NCBI GenBank assembly: GCA_002483425.1
Contig: DLHW01000043.1
Span: forward strand, 33,306-48,026
DNA length: 14,721 bases
Source: Methylococcaceae bacterium UBA7658
Lineage (GTDB): Bacteria; Pseudomonadota; Gammaproteobacteria; Methylococcales; Methylomonadaceae
Direction of reading: 5' to 3'
This document shows, one piece after another, positions 1 to 7,945 of this stretch. Numbering within the stretch: position 1 is the first letter of the stretch; every line of letters starts with the position of its first letter. The notes under the pieces were generated by a model that was not told the DNA's origin, made no database searches, and saw nothing but the letters and a program-made list of their open reading frames with translations. Position numbers and translations under genes: made by a program.

Positions 1-2934
1 CGGCGGGGGTTGATGGATTCTGAAAACAACATCTACCCAATAATTATTAGATTGAAAAGATTCGGTGGGAAAGGTTGACGATGCGCTGTATTGAAATAAA
101 CCGTTCGAACCGTTTTCGCCGTTTACTAACAAATGGATGGGCGGATTGTCGACACCGGCAATGGCGAATGCCGGATTATTGTTAGCCGCATAATTGCCGT
201 TGGGCGCATGATAAGAAGCGATATATACCGTATTGGCGGTAATTGCGAGAGGTGTTGAAAAATTGACTTGCTGCCAGCCGGATGATGTTGATGTGACCGA
301 ACCCAATGCAAGTTGTTCTCCCGCAAGATTCCAAATAGCCGCTTGATAAACGCCTGGATTGGTTTGGTAAAAACGAACGCCAGTGATCAAACCGTTTAGA
401 TCTGAGCGAAATTTTACGCCGAGTTCGATAGAATTAGGATCATTGACAGCCGGTGTGCCGGGTGTTGTATTGCTGGGCCAGGCGCTGCAATCCGAGACGG
501 CGCACGGCGATTCGCCGGTTGTGAAAGTCCAGGACACATTGGCGGCAAGCGCATTGCCGAACACGTCTTTAACACGCGGATCCGTCGTTCCTCCTTTCAG
601 GGTGGCCGTGTAGATCGTATTCGCCGCCAAACCGGTTTTAGGCGTCAAGACCGCTTTTAGAGCGTTTGCATTATAGCCAGCCGTAGCGCCGATAAGCGCG
701 TTTTGAGGATTCCGCAATTCAAATGTCTTAGTAGTGATTGTACTTGGGTTGATCGTTTCATTGAAAGCAGCTTCAATAGCTGAAAGCGGATTAATCGCTA
801 CTGCTGCAGCCGGCGGAACAGTTGAAACGACTGTTGGAGCAACGTTATCATCTGTATAAGTCGCCGCATAATTACCGCTAATACCTGGAAAGGCAGCGTA
901 ACTTAAACCTTTTATAAATTTAGAAGCAAACGTTACCCGCACACCGTTACGAGTCAGTTTGGTTAGCTTCCCTGTCTTGGAGTGGAGAGGCAGAAGCACC
1001 TGCAAAGCATTGACCGGCACTTTAGTAATATCAGGTCCAGGGACTACGGAAAATAGTAACGTATTTCCCGACCAGGCTAAGCCGCTAAACGAGGATTGGT
1101 TGCGATGGTCAAACCAATTCAACAATTGCCGGCTGGTTACAATGGGCACTCCGCGCATTTTCGCTGCGGTAACTGTTGCAGTCGCTTCCGGTGTGACCGG
1201 CACATCGGTATGGGCATTAATTGTAAAGGCGCCATAGTAACCTTGATCGCCCAGCGCGCTGTCCAGTAACTTATTGATAGTATAAGGGTAGCCTTGCCCC
1301 GATTCATCGCTCATTTGGGTGGTGGTGCTATAGACATCGATTAGAGTCCCGTCCAAGTCGGAAAACCGCATCGGCATGCCGGAGCCGCTAAAAAAACCCG
1401 GACGATTCAATATCCAGCTTGGCGGAAAGAAGTAATAGCTGGTATCCAAACGTATGCCATGATCAAGTTGAACTTTCGCGCCCGAGGCCCAATCGCTCCA
1501 AGCTACGCAATGGTGCCGTTGGGTAACCGGAGCAGGGATATTGTTGTATTTGGCGGTCCAGATCTGGATCTGATCGACGTAAAAATCTTCGAGCGTTGCC
1601 GGCGTAAAGTTGGCGCATAAAGTATTAATGTGTAGACCCACTTCAAAACCTTGGGCATTGTAGTTAGCGGCGGCTACGGCTGTCAGCGGCGTAGCCGGAT
1701 AAAGATAAGACGTGCCGCGCACACATTGCCAATTCCGCACCGAACAGACTGCCGGGCTTTGAGCTATAAAATAATCGAAACGCCCTTGCGTACCGTTATT
1801 GGCGTGATCGTCACCTGTCATGATAACGGCGGCTTTGAAATCGCGCGGAAAATACCAGAAGCGAGGCAACGGCTTTCTGTCGCGATTCATCTCAATTATC
1901 ATATTGCCAAGCAGCCGCTGTTGTTCGTCCGCCTGCGGTATCGCGATCTTGTTAAAATCGATCCAATCGGTTTGCGGATCGCCGGTCGCCTGGCCGAAAA
2001 ATTTGTCGTCTGAACGAATTGGGGAGAAACCATCCCGCTCTTGGCTTGCCCAAGCCGGGTTTCCTTGCCGCGTATACACAATAGAGGCGGCCAGATCGAA
2101 AGCGAAGGCCGCTGCTTGACCGGTACGAAGCGGACCGATGTTATTTCTCATGGATACGGCCGGATTCGCGGTCGCGCTTGAGGCGTTGTTATACAATTTG
2201 GCGATATTGATGGTGCCGGCTTTTAAACTGTAACGATCCGCGATACCGTGAAACTGCATTGTTTGCCCGGTAATCCCATTGCCCGGGATTCTGCTCGTAT
2301 TAACCAGCAGGTAACCGTTATTCAATGTTGTGTTAGTATCGGTTAGGCCCAATAGCGGCGCCAGTTGCTTGTCAGGACGCATCGCGATCAAATTACCGCC
2401 GTTAGCAACCCAAGCGCTCAGCATTTGTACTTGCGTATCGGTTAACGGCGTCTTCGCCAAAATAACCACGTCATATAAAGCGAGCATTTCGCCGGTAACC
2501 GTTGAAATACCGGCAACCGAAAATTCGTTGAAACCTTCGGTTCGTAATATTTCGGCATAAAAATTGCTAAAATCAGGGGCGGCGATTGTTCCTTGATTAC
2601 CCGAAGTAATAATTAAAATAGGTCCTCCTGGCGGCGGCGGTATTGCTGCGCTAGCAGGCGGTATGATCCAATTTAATAGAGTGTATAAAATCGAGCCGGT
2701 AGAGGTAGGTTTTGATTTTATTTTGGCCGCTAAACTTGGTTCAAAAGCTTGATTTCTTAGCAACGTCCTTACAGTATGCCGCGTTTCTATAGTAAAAATC
2801 CGGCACTGTTCGGGGGGGTTATCGGCTTGATTTACCTGCGCTAAGGGTGCTATCGATTGAACCATCAGGAGAAGAGCAATAACAACTAAAGCACAGTATT
2901 TATTAGGAATTTGTTTAAAAATATTTCGTTTCAT
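1..2934 (-). CDS. Secreted multidomain protein: amidotransferase-like, NodB-like deacetylase, SbsA Ig and DUF4082 domains (3' end outside window)
   Basis: The frame is open for 978 codons from the ATG at 2932-2934 to the window edge, so the C-terminus is missing. Residues 1-35 are a signal sequence or anchor: a basic start, then a hydrophobic stretch from about C14 to A35. A proline-rich linker (93-104) leads to an alpha/beta domain (about 104-345) resembling ThuA/DUF4350 amidotransferase-like folds, with a YDVVIL strand and a VANGGNLIAM stretch. Residues 365-610 look NodB-like: MTGDDH (372-377) fits the catalytic/metal Asp motif, EVGLH (431-435) the metal-His motif, HGIRLDTSYYF follows, and INAH (H575) suits the last motif. 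Residues about 697-808 are an SbsA-type Ig domain and about 811-970 a DUF4082 domain, ending in a PPP linker. A likely role is an exported hydrolase acting on a surface or extracellular polymer; the substrate is unknown. An in-frame ATG at 2959-2961 would add nine residues; neither start has a clear Shine-Dalgarno. Confidence 0.85.
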   Translation of the reverse strand, partial: MKRNIFKQIPNKYCALVVIALLLMVQSIAPLAQVNQADNPPEQCRIFTIETRHTVRTLLRNQAFEPSLAAKIKSKPTSTGSILYTLLNWIIPPASAAIPPPPGGPILIITSGNQGTIAAPDFSNFYAEILRTEGFNEFSVAGISTVTGEMLALYDVVILAKTPLTDTQVQMLSAWVANGGNLIAMRPDKQLAPLLGLTDTNTTLNNGYLLVNTSRIPGNGITGQTMQFHGIADRYSLKAGTINIAKLYNNASSATANPAVSMRNNIGPLRTGQAAAFAFDLAASIVYTRQGNPAWASQERDGFSPIRSDDKFFGQATGDPQTDWIDFNKIAIPQADEQQRLLGNMIIEMNRDRKPLPRFWYFPRDFKAAVIMTGDDHANNGTQGRFDYFIAQSPAVCSVRNWQCVRGTSYLYPATPLTAVAAANYNAQGFEVGLHINTLCANFTPATLEDFYVDQIQIWTAKYNNIPAPVTQRHHCVAWSDWASGAKVQLDHGIRLDTSYYFFPPSWILNRPGFFSGSGMPMRFSDLDGTLIDVYSTTTQMSDESGQGYPYTINKLLDSALGDQGYYGAFTINAHTDVPVTPEATATVTAAKMRGVPIVTSRQLLNWFDHRNQSSFSGLAWSGNTLLFSVVPGPDITKVPVNALQVLLPLHSKTGKLTKLTRNGVRVTFASKFIKGLSYAAFPGISGNYAATYTDDNVAPTVVSTVPPAAAVAINPLSAIEAAFNETINPSTITTKTFELRNPQNALIGATAGYNANALKAVLTPKTGLAANTIYTATLKGGTTDPRVKDVFGNALAANVSWTFTTGESPCAVSDCSAWPSNTTPGTPAVNDPNSIELGVKFRSDLNGLITGVRFYQTNPGVYQAAIWNLAGEQLALGSVTSTSSGWQQVNFSTPLAITANTVYIASYHAPNGNYAANNNPAFAIAGVDNPPIHLLVNGENGSNGLFQYSASSTFPTESFQSNNYWVDVVFRIHQPPP

Positions 2935-2965
2935 TAGGGTATTATTGTTGAAAGCCCTCATTTAA

Positions 2966-3089
2966 TAACAGACTGTTGATTTTATCTAAAATCGACTGAA
3001 CAAAATCTATATATAGTGTTTATATTTTATTTTTAATCTATATATTGAGTCACAATAGCCTGAACATAGTGTTTTTCAACAGCCTGTTA
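2966..3089. repeat. Inverted-repeat-bounded AT-rich element (MITE-like or paired operator)
   Basis: TAACAGACTGTTGA (2966-2979) and TCAACAGCCTGTTA (3076-3089) are inverted copies differing at one position, and each is itself a palindrome of AACAG-N-CTGTT. The 96 bp between them is very AT-rich and contains a direct repeat, AATCTATATAT, plus two copies of a CTGAACA...TAGTGTTT pattern. This could be a short non-autonomous mobile-element remnant with terminal inverted repeats, or two binding sites for one regulator of the divergent genes. No target-site duplication is obvious. Confidence 0.45.
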
Positions 3090-3327
3090 AAGCTCTGAAT
3101 AATGCGAGTTTTCCGGTTTAAAGAAATTAAAACAAACGTCAGGTTATATTATAAGCGTAGAACATTACTTAAAAATTAACCGCTGTGAACATTTGTTAAA
3201 TAAATCAATCTGATTTTCTTAGAAGCGCCGGAAGTTGAGCCAAAATGCCGTTGGGGGATTGATTGATAATTTATATTATTGGATTGTATTATTCGATAGA
3301 GGAATTAAGCATAGTTTATTTGATTTA

Positions 3328-3349
3328 AAGTGAGTATTTAATTTCACTT
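3328..3349. promoter_or_regulatory. 22-bp imperfect palindrome, possible operator
   Basis: AAGTGA (3328-3333) is mirrored by TCACTT (3344-3349) across a 10-bp AT-rich spacer, about 150 bp upstream of the plus-strand exoprotein start. The half-sites resemble CRP/FNR-type TGA/TCA arms, but the spacing is too long for a normal CRP site. It is only a candidate regulator-binding site. Confidence 0.25.
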
Positions 3350-3500
3350 CAGCTCTAAGTAATATACATCAAACAACAACATTTTTTGAATTGCCTAAAT
3401 GGTCTGTTCGTTACCACATTGGTTTTTCAAGAAGATTGCCGAGATCTTTGCCAATTTGCACTGCTCGCAAATCACTTTTCATTAATAGCGGGACGTCCGT

Positions 3501-6500
3501 ATGAAAATGCACGACAAGCTTGAAACAATACCCTGGCTAAGAGTTACTCTAATCAGTCTATTGGCGAGCGTTTATTGGACTGTAGCCGGTGCGGCAAATC
3601 CGGAACCGGCCGGGTGGTATGCGGGAGATATGCATGTGCACCGAAGCTGCGGCGGCCCTCCCGAAGCCGTGACCAGTCTATACAACAAAATGGCTACTAA
3701 TAATTTGGCGGTTATTTCGTTGTTAGCGGATATGGGCAACGGCGAGGTCCAAAATCCGATAACCGATTTGCCGCTTGTTAACGGCTCAGATGCGCCCGTT
3801 TCGACACAAGGACGCATTGTGCATTGGGATACCGAATGGCATTGGGATGCCATTTATACCCAGTTTCCACATCAGGCTTTAGGCGGGCATCTGGTTGCTC
3901 TCGGGCTTAACGAAGCGCATCAAATATGGGAAGAATACACTTACCCGATCATGCAATGGGCGCAATCTGTTCCCAATGACGGTATTGCAGGGTTTGCGCA
4001 TATGCAATACTTGGACGAGGGAATTCCTCAAACGCTAAATTGTTGCATCCCGATCGAATACCCTGTTGAGGTCGCGTTGGGTGCGGCAGATTTTATCTCG
4101 GAGGATGTTACCGGCAGCGATACGGCGATTCATGCCTATTATCGTTTGCTAAACACCGGTTTCCGGCCTGGATTTGCAGCAGGTACCGATTATCCATGCG
4201 GTGTTTCGGAATTGGGTTCATTGTTAACCTATGTCAAAGTCGCCAACGGTCAAATGACTTACAGCAATTGGATCGAGGGAATAAAGGCAGGCCGGACAGT
4301 GGTGTCCCGCAACGCACATAATGAATTTCTGAATTTGAGGGTGAACGGCACTGCTGCACCCGGCGATGAAATACCGTTAAGTGCGGGTGCCAGTTTACCG
4401 GTGACGGTCACATGGACAGCCAATAAGAATTTGAGCGGAACTATCGAGCTGATTAAAAACGGAGTTGTGGTCGCTAGCAAGCTCGCATCGGTGACCGCGA
4501 CCGCCTCCGCGAATTTGTCGGCAACCGTCAATTTCACTAAAAGCGGTTGGCTGGCTGCCCGAAGAATGGATATCAAGGGGCATCAATCGCACACCAGCGC
4601 AGTTTTCGTGACCGTTAATAACGCTCCAGTCCGGGCAAGTGCGGAGGACGCTCAATTTTATGAGCAATGGATGGATGAATTGTTAACTAAAACCTCGCCG
4701 GGAGGGGTTTGGAACGCATTTTTTCCAACCAATCTCGTCGCAGCCCAAGCCCGGTATCTCGACGCTAAGGCAATTTACCATCAAATTGCCTTAGAAGCCG
4801 GTGCGACACCTAGGCCATTAACCATCGTCACAACTGGACTGCCTAACGGAATACTTGGTTTTCCTTACTCGGCAACACTCTCGGCAAGCGGAGGGACTTC
4901 GCCATATAGTTGGTCTGTCAGCGGGTTGCCCGCCGGGTTATCAGTGGTTGATGGAACCATTGCCGGTACGCCTTTAGCCGCCGGGTTCAATTCCTTTTCC
5001 GTTCAAGCGAGCGATGCCGGAAATCCGATACAAACTGCGAGCAGACAATTAAATCTAACGATCAATTCCGTGCCGCCGGCATCAAGTACGCTCTGGCCTG
5101 CTACAGCCCTTCCTTCCGTAGCTGCCGATGACGACGCCTCGCCGGTGGAACTGGGCGTTAAATTCCGCTCCGGTGTCAATGGTTTTATTACCGGAATCCG
5201 CTTTTATAAAGGCTCTACTAATACAGGCGCTCATGTAGGGAATCTTTGGGATAGCAGCGGAAATTTGCTGGCTAGCGCTGCTTTTACCAATGAAACTGCT
5301 TCAGGATGGCAACGGGTTTCTTTTCCCAGTCCTGTTGCAATCGCCGCCAACACGGTTTATGTGGCTTCATACCATACTAATACCGGTCATTACTCGGTGG
5401 ATTCCGGGTATTTTGCCAACTCAGGAATCGCTAATGGGCTGTTGTATGCTTTGCGTGACGGTGAAAACGGGGGCAACGGCGTCTTTGCGTATGGTGCAAC
5501 CTCGTCATTTCCTAACGCCACTTATCAAGCGAGCAATTATTGGGTCGATGCTGTGTTTACGGCAAGTATCGACGATGATACCACGCCGCCGACTGTTCCT
5601 GCCAACGTAAAAGCTGCCGCTACCAGTGTTACCCAAGTCAACCTAAAGTGGACCGCATCGACGGATAACATTGCCGTAACTCGTTATGTGGTGGAACGTT
5701 GTCAGGGTGCGTCATGTGGCGGCGGTAGTTTTGCCCAAATTGCGTCGCCGGTTGTCAATAACTTTGCCGACTCGGGGCTTGCCCCGGAAACTACTTACCG
5801 TTACCGTGTTAAAGCTGTCGATCCGTCCGGAAATCAAAGCGGTTATTCAGCAATAGCGACGGCGGCAACCAATGTAATCGCAACGCCGGATACCTTCTTG
5901 TTTAAATCGGGGATGTTGCGAACAGTCGATTATGCCGGACCACTTGGTTTAGGCGTATTGGCAAATGACGCGGATTCAAAAAATCTACTGCTTAATTCAG
6001 TGCTTTTGGGTGTTATTCCGCCGGGTGTAACGTTAGAAAATACTGGCATTGTAACGATTAATAGAGCAACCGGCGCTAGTTTTAAATACCGGGCGAGCAA
6101 CGGGACTCTGCTCAGTTTACCGGCGACAGGGGCTGCTGTGATCCTTAGACTTAATGGATTGCCCAAAGCGGTTATCGATAATTGCACCTATAACAGAGCG
6201 GGTACCGGTTCTATCGTTTCCGGAAGCGCATGCGTCATGGCGGCGTCAGCGCGAGTGTTTTCAATGAATCTTAGAGCCAATGACACGGATCCCAACATTA
6301 CGATCAACAAGCCTTCCGACGGCGTCGGCGACGCCATAACCGGCGCTATTATTACCGCCACAGGAACGGGCGTGTCGGTAGCCGCCAACCCGGTATGCGG
6401 TCAAGCGGCGATTGGAACATCGACCGCATCGGCCCGGATTACGAACAGATGTAATGGCGTTTTAACCGTTACCGTGACTGCAACCGCCCCAGCAACCCCT

Positions 6501-6578
6501 ATCAAGTTTAACTATAAGGCAGTGGATGATTTAAAAGGAGAATCTGCGGCGGTGATTAATACGATAACAGTTCAATAA
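3501..6578 (+). CDS. Secreted CehA/McbA-like PHP metallohydrolase with Ig, DUF4082, FnIII and cadherin-like domains
   Basis: A 1025-residue protein. Residues 1-31 are a classical signal peptide (hydrophobic LRVTLISLLASVYWTVAGA, likely cut after AGA). Residues about 37-275 resemble the CehA/McbA branch of the PHP superfamily: DMHVH (43-47) is the first metal motif, GFAH (H167) and AGTD (D230) are plausible further ligands, and the usual TDH motif is replaced by LADMG (75-79). An Ig-like stretch covers about 280-375. Residues about 438-523 are a He_PIG domain, about 529-690 DUF4082, about 695-790 fibronectin III (VERCQGASC is a typical strand), and about 793-1025 two cadherin-like or Big-like repeats, each with a cysteine pair (C895/C911 and C966/C984). 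No LPXTG, PEP-CTERM or transmembrane anchor is seen at the C-terminus. It is divergent from the NodB-like gene and shares its DUF4082 domain. A likely role is an exported hydrolase with adhesive or binding modules; the substrate is unknown. The ATG follows a weak GCGGGA Shine-Dalgarno-like stretch. Confidence 0.85.
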   Translation: MKMHDKLETIPWLRVTLISLLASVYWTVAGAANPEPAGWYAGDMHVHRSCGGPPEAVTSLYNKMATNNLAVISLLADMGNGEVQNPITDLPLVNGSDAPVSTQGRIVHWDTEWHWDAIYTQFPHQALGGHLVALGLNEAHQIWEEYTYPIMQWAQSVPNDGIAGFAHMQYLDEGIPQTLNCCIPIEYPVEVALGAADFISEDVTGSDTAIHAYYRLLNTGFRPGFAAGTDYPCGVSELGSLLTYVKVANGQMTYSNWIEGIKAGRTVVSRNAHNEFLNLRVNGTAAPGDEIPLSAGASLPVTVTWTANKNLSGTIELIKNGVVVASKLASVTATASANLSATVNFTKSGWLAARRMDIKGHQSHTSAVFVTVNNAPVRASAEDAQFYEQWMDELLTKTSPGGVWNAFFPTNLVAAQARYLDAKAIYHQIALEAGATPRPLTIVTTGLPNGILGFPYSATLSASGGTSPYSWSVSGLPAGLSVVDGTIAGTPLAAGFNSFSVQASDAGNPIQTASRQLNLTINSVPPASSTLWPATALPSVAADDDASPVELGVKFRSGVNGFITGIRFYKGSTNTGAHVGNLWDSSGNLLASAAFTNETASGWQRVSFPSPVAIAANTVYVASYHTNTGHYSVDSGYFANSGIANGLLYALRDGENGGNGVFAYGATSSFPNATYQASNYWVDAVFTASIDDDTTPPTVPANVKAAATSVTQVNLKWTASTDNIAVTRYVVERCQGASCGGGSFAQIASPVVNNFADSGLAPETTYRYRVKAVDPSGNQSGYSAIATAATNVIATPDTFLFKSGMLRTVDYAGPLGLGVLANDADSKNLLLNSVLLGVIPPGVTLENTGIVTINRATGASFKYRASNGTLLSLPATGAAVILRLNGLPKAVIDNCTYNRAGTGSIVSGSACVMAASARVFSMNLRANDTDPNITINKPSDGVGDAITGAIITATGTGVSVAANPVCGQAAIGTSTASARITNRCNGVLTVTVTATAPATPIKFNYKAVDDLKGESAAVINTITVQ

Positions 6579-6671
6579 AAATGCAGAGTAGAACGGTATT
6601 AATTTTGCGTTTATTTTGATGAGTATTCATATTTGTTGGTGTGAATAGTAATTCGGCACAGACTATGAAGG

Positions 6672-6718
6672 TTCTCCAGCCGGCTCGGGCAACCGGCAAT
6701 TAGCACCGGCTCCGAGAA
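6672..6718. repeat. Long imperfect hairpin
   Basis: TTCTC-C-AGCCGG (6672-6683) pairs with CCGGCT-CC-GAGAA (6706-6718) around a 22-nt loop that itself contains another CCGG. It starts 94 nt after the plus-strand exoprotein stop. No T-run follows on either strand, so it is more like a REP-type or 3'-end protecting structure than a standard intrinsic terminator. Confidence 0.4.
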
Positions 6719-6869
6719 TTGCCATTGCATCATCGCGGGTTTTAAAAACGACTAAAATAGTTTCCGATATTGCTCTTTTAGCGCTCATCATTTGCAATCG
6801 ATTAAGATTGGTGCAGTTTGTTACCGGCAAATTTCGCGGTTATCTTTAGCTCGATTGTTAAACGGTAAG

Positions 6870-6916
6870 ACAGAAAACAGCGTGAGCACTGTTCGTCTTG
6901 GGGAAGCAACTCCAAG
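6870..6916 (-). terminator. Candidate lipA terminator region with two tandem hairpins
   Basis: Read on the minus strand downstream of lipA there are two adjacent hairpins. The first is CTTGGAG-TTGCTT-CCCCAAG (6916 down to 6897, one G-T pair). The second is AACAGTG-CTCA-CGCTGTT (6893 down to 6876), whose 3' arm runs into the moderately U-rich TTCTGTCTT. The second hairpin is the likelier terminator. It starts about 95 nt after the lipA stop, which is farther than usual. Confidence 0.4.
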
Positions 6917-6988
6917 CTTATGTTAACCAAAATTACCCGTCGCCTCGCCTGTATAACCTCCGGGTTAGGCTTTTAAATAACGGTTAAG

Positions 6989-7945
6989 TTATATAACGTG
7001 TTTAGCTTGTAAATCGGCGTGATAAGACGATCTAACCATCGGTGCGCTGGCGACTTGCTTGAATCCCATTTTTTTGGCTAATTCGCCGTATTCGGCGAAT
7101 TCCCCAGGACTGATATAAGCTTTTACAGCTAAATGAGCTTTACTCGGCTGCAAATATTGCCCTAAAGTCAGCATGGAACAGCCATGCGTTAACAAATCTT
7201 CCATGACTCGAACGACTTCTGCTTTTTTTTCGCCGATGCCTAGCATTAAGCCAGATTTGGCGGGTATGCCGGGCTGCGCTAGCTTGAATTGCCGGATTAA
7301 ATTCAAGGAGTTTTGATAATCAGCACCGGGGCGGACTTGTTTGTAAAGACTTGGCACCGTTTCAAGATTGTGGTTGAAGACATCGCAGGGTTCGTTAGCT
7401 AAAAGAGTAACCGCCTTATCGATACGTCCGCGAAAGTCCGGCACCAAGATCTCAATTTTGGTGCCCGGCGTTTTCTTGCGGATTTGCTTGATACAATCGG
7501 CAAAATGACCGGCTCCGCCATCGCGTAAATCATCGCGGTCGACCGAGGTGATGACGACATATTTCAGCGCCATTGCTTCGATAGCGTTAGCTAAGTGCTC
7601 GGGTTCGTCCTTGTCGAGCGGCAGGGGTTTGCCGTGCGCAACATCGCAAAACGGGCAGCGCCGGGTGCATAAATCTCCCATAATCATGAAAGTCGCGGTG
7701 CCGTGTTGAAAGCATTCCGCTAAATTAGGGCAAGCGGCTTCCTCGCACACAGTATGCAAATTGTGTTCGCGCAAAAGTTGTTTCACTCGTCCGATTTCAG
7801 TGCTGGCGGACAATTTGATGCGTATCCAGTCCGGTTTACGTAACACGGTTTCGGGCTGCTCGACTTTGATGGGAATTCGCGCCAATTTATCGATGCGCCG
7901 TTGATGCGATTCCGGGGTAGAACGGGATGGGGCTTTAGTATTCAT
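6989..7945 (-). CDS. lipA: Lipoyl synthase LipA
   Basis: This radical-SAM enzyme inserts two sulfurs into protein-bound octanoyl groups to make lipoyl cofactors for pyruvate and 2-oxoglutarate dehydrogenases and the glycine cleavage H-protein. The 318-residue length is normal. The auxiliary Fe-S cluster cysteines are C67, C72 and C78 (C-x4-C-x5-C). The radical-SAM motif CTRRCPFC spans residues 93-100. The conserved RSSYHA (305-310) supplies the serine ligand of the auxiliary cluster. Glycine-rich and substrate-site segments such as RDDLRDGGAGHF (137-148) are present. Its ATG lies in an ATGA overlap with the lipB stop, which argues for translational coupling and fixes the start; there is no clear Shine-Dalgarno of its own. 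It is the last gene of the minus-strand block. Confidence 0.98.
   Translation of the reverse strand: MNTKAPSRSTPESHQRRIDKLARIPIKVEQPETVLRKPDWIRIKLSASTEIGRVKQLLREHNLHTVCEEAACPNLAECFQHGTATFMIMGDLCTRRCPFCDVAHGKPLPLDKDEPEHLANAIEAMALKYVVITSVDRDDLRDGGAGHFADCIKQIRKKTPGTKIEILVPDFRGRIDKAVTLLANEPCDVFNHNLETVPSLYKQVRPGADYQNSLNLIRQFKLAQPGIPAKSGLMLGIGEKKAEVVRVMEDLLTHGCSMLTLGQYLQPSKAHLAVKAYISPGEFAEYGELAKKMGFKQVASAPMVRSSYHADLQAKHVI

Larger units (their letters stand above)
2935..3500. other. AT-rich divergent intergenic region between the two exoprotein genes
   Basis: This stretch separates the start codons of the two divergent secreted-protein genes and must hold both promoters. I see no convincing ORF, tRNA or other RNA gene. 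It is much richer in A+T than the flanking genes and contains a 14-bp inverted repeat around an AT-rich core (2966-3089) and a second palindrome (3328-3349). I could not pick one reliable sigma70 -35/-10 pair for either gene, because the AT content gives many weak matches. Confidence 0.7.
6579..6988. other. Convergent intergenic region with hairpins
   Basis: This lies between the ends of the PHP-exoprotein gene (plus) and lipA (minus). I see no credible gene. It contains one long imperfect hairpin nearer the plus-strand gene and two adjacent hairpins nearer lipA, described separately. No hairpin with a clear T-run was found just after the plus-strand stop codon. Confidence 0.6.

Noticed and set aside
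383..2560. Several plus-strand open frames of 76-120 codons
   Set aside because: They lie antisense within the continuous 978-codon minus-strand frame, whose domains are recognisable; none resembles a known protein.
3331..3346. CRP-binding site in the divergent region
   Set aside because: The TGA/TCA arms are present, but the spacer is about 10 bp where CRP sites need a 6-bp core.
3572..6388. Minus-strand frames of 66-105 codons and a plus-strand 106-codon frame inside the PHP exoprotein gene
   Set aside because: They overlap well-supported domains in the main frame and have no recognisable features.
6600..6660. Possible terminator after the PHP exoprotein (TATTCA/TGAATA hairpin)
   Set aside because: The stem is only 6 AT-rich pairs with a 12-nt loop and no following T-run.
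6663..6791. 42-codon minus-strand ORF in the convergent gap, starting MMSAKRAIS
   Set aside because: It has no Shine-Dalgarno and no family resemblance, and half of it is made of the hairpin repeat; more likely chance or an old gene remnant.
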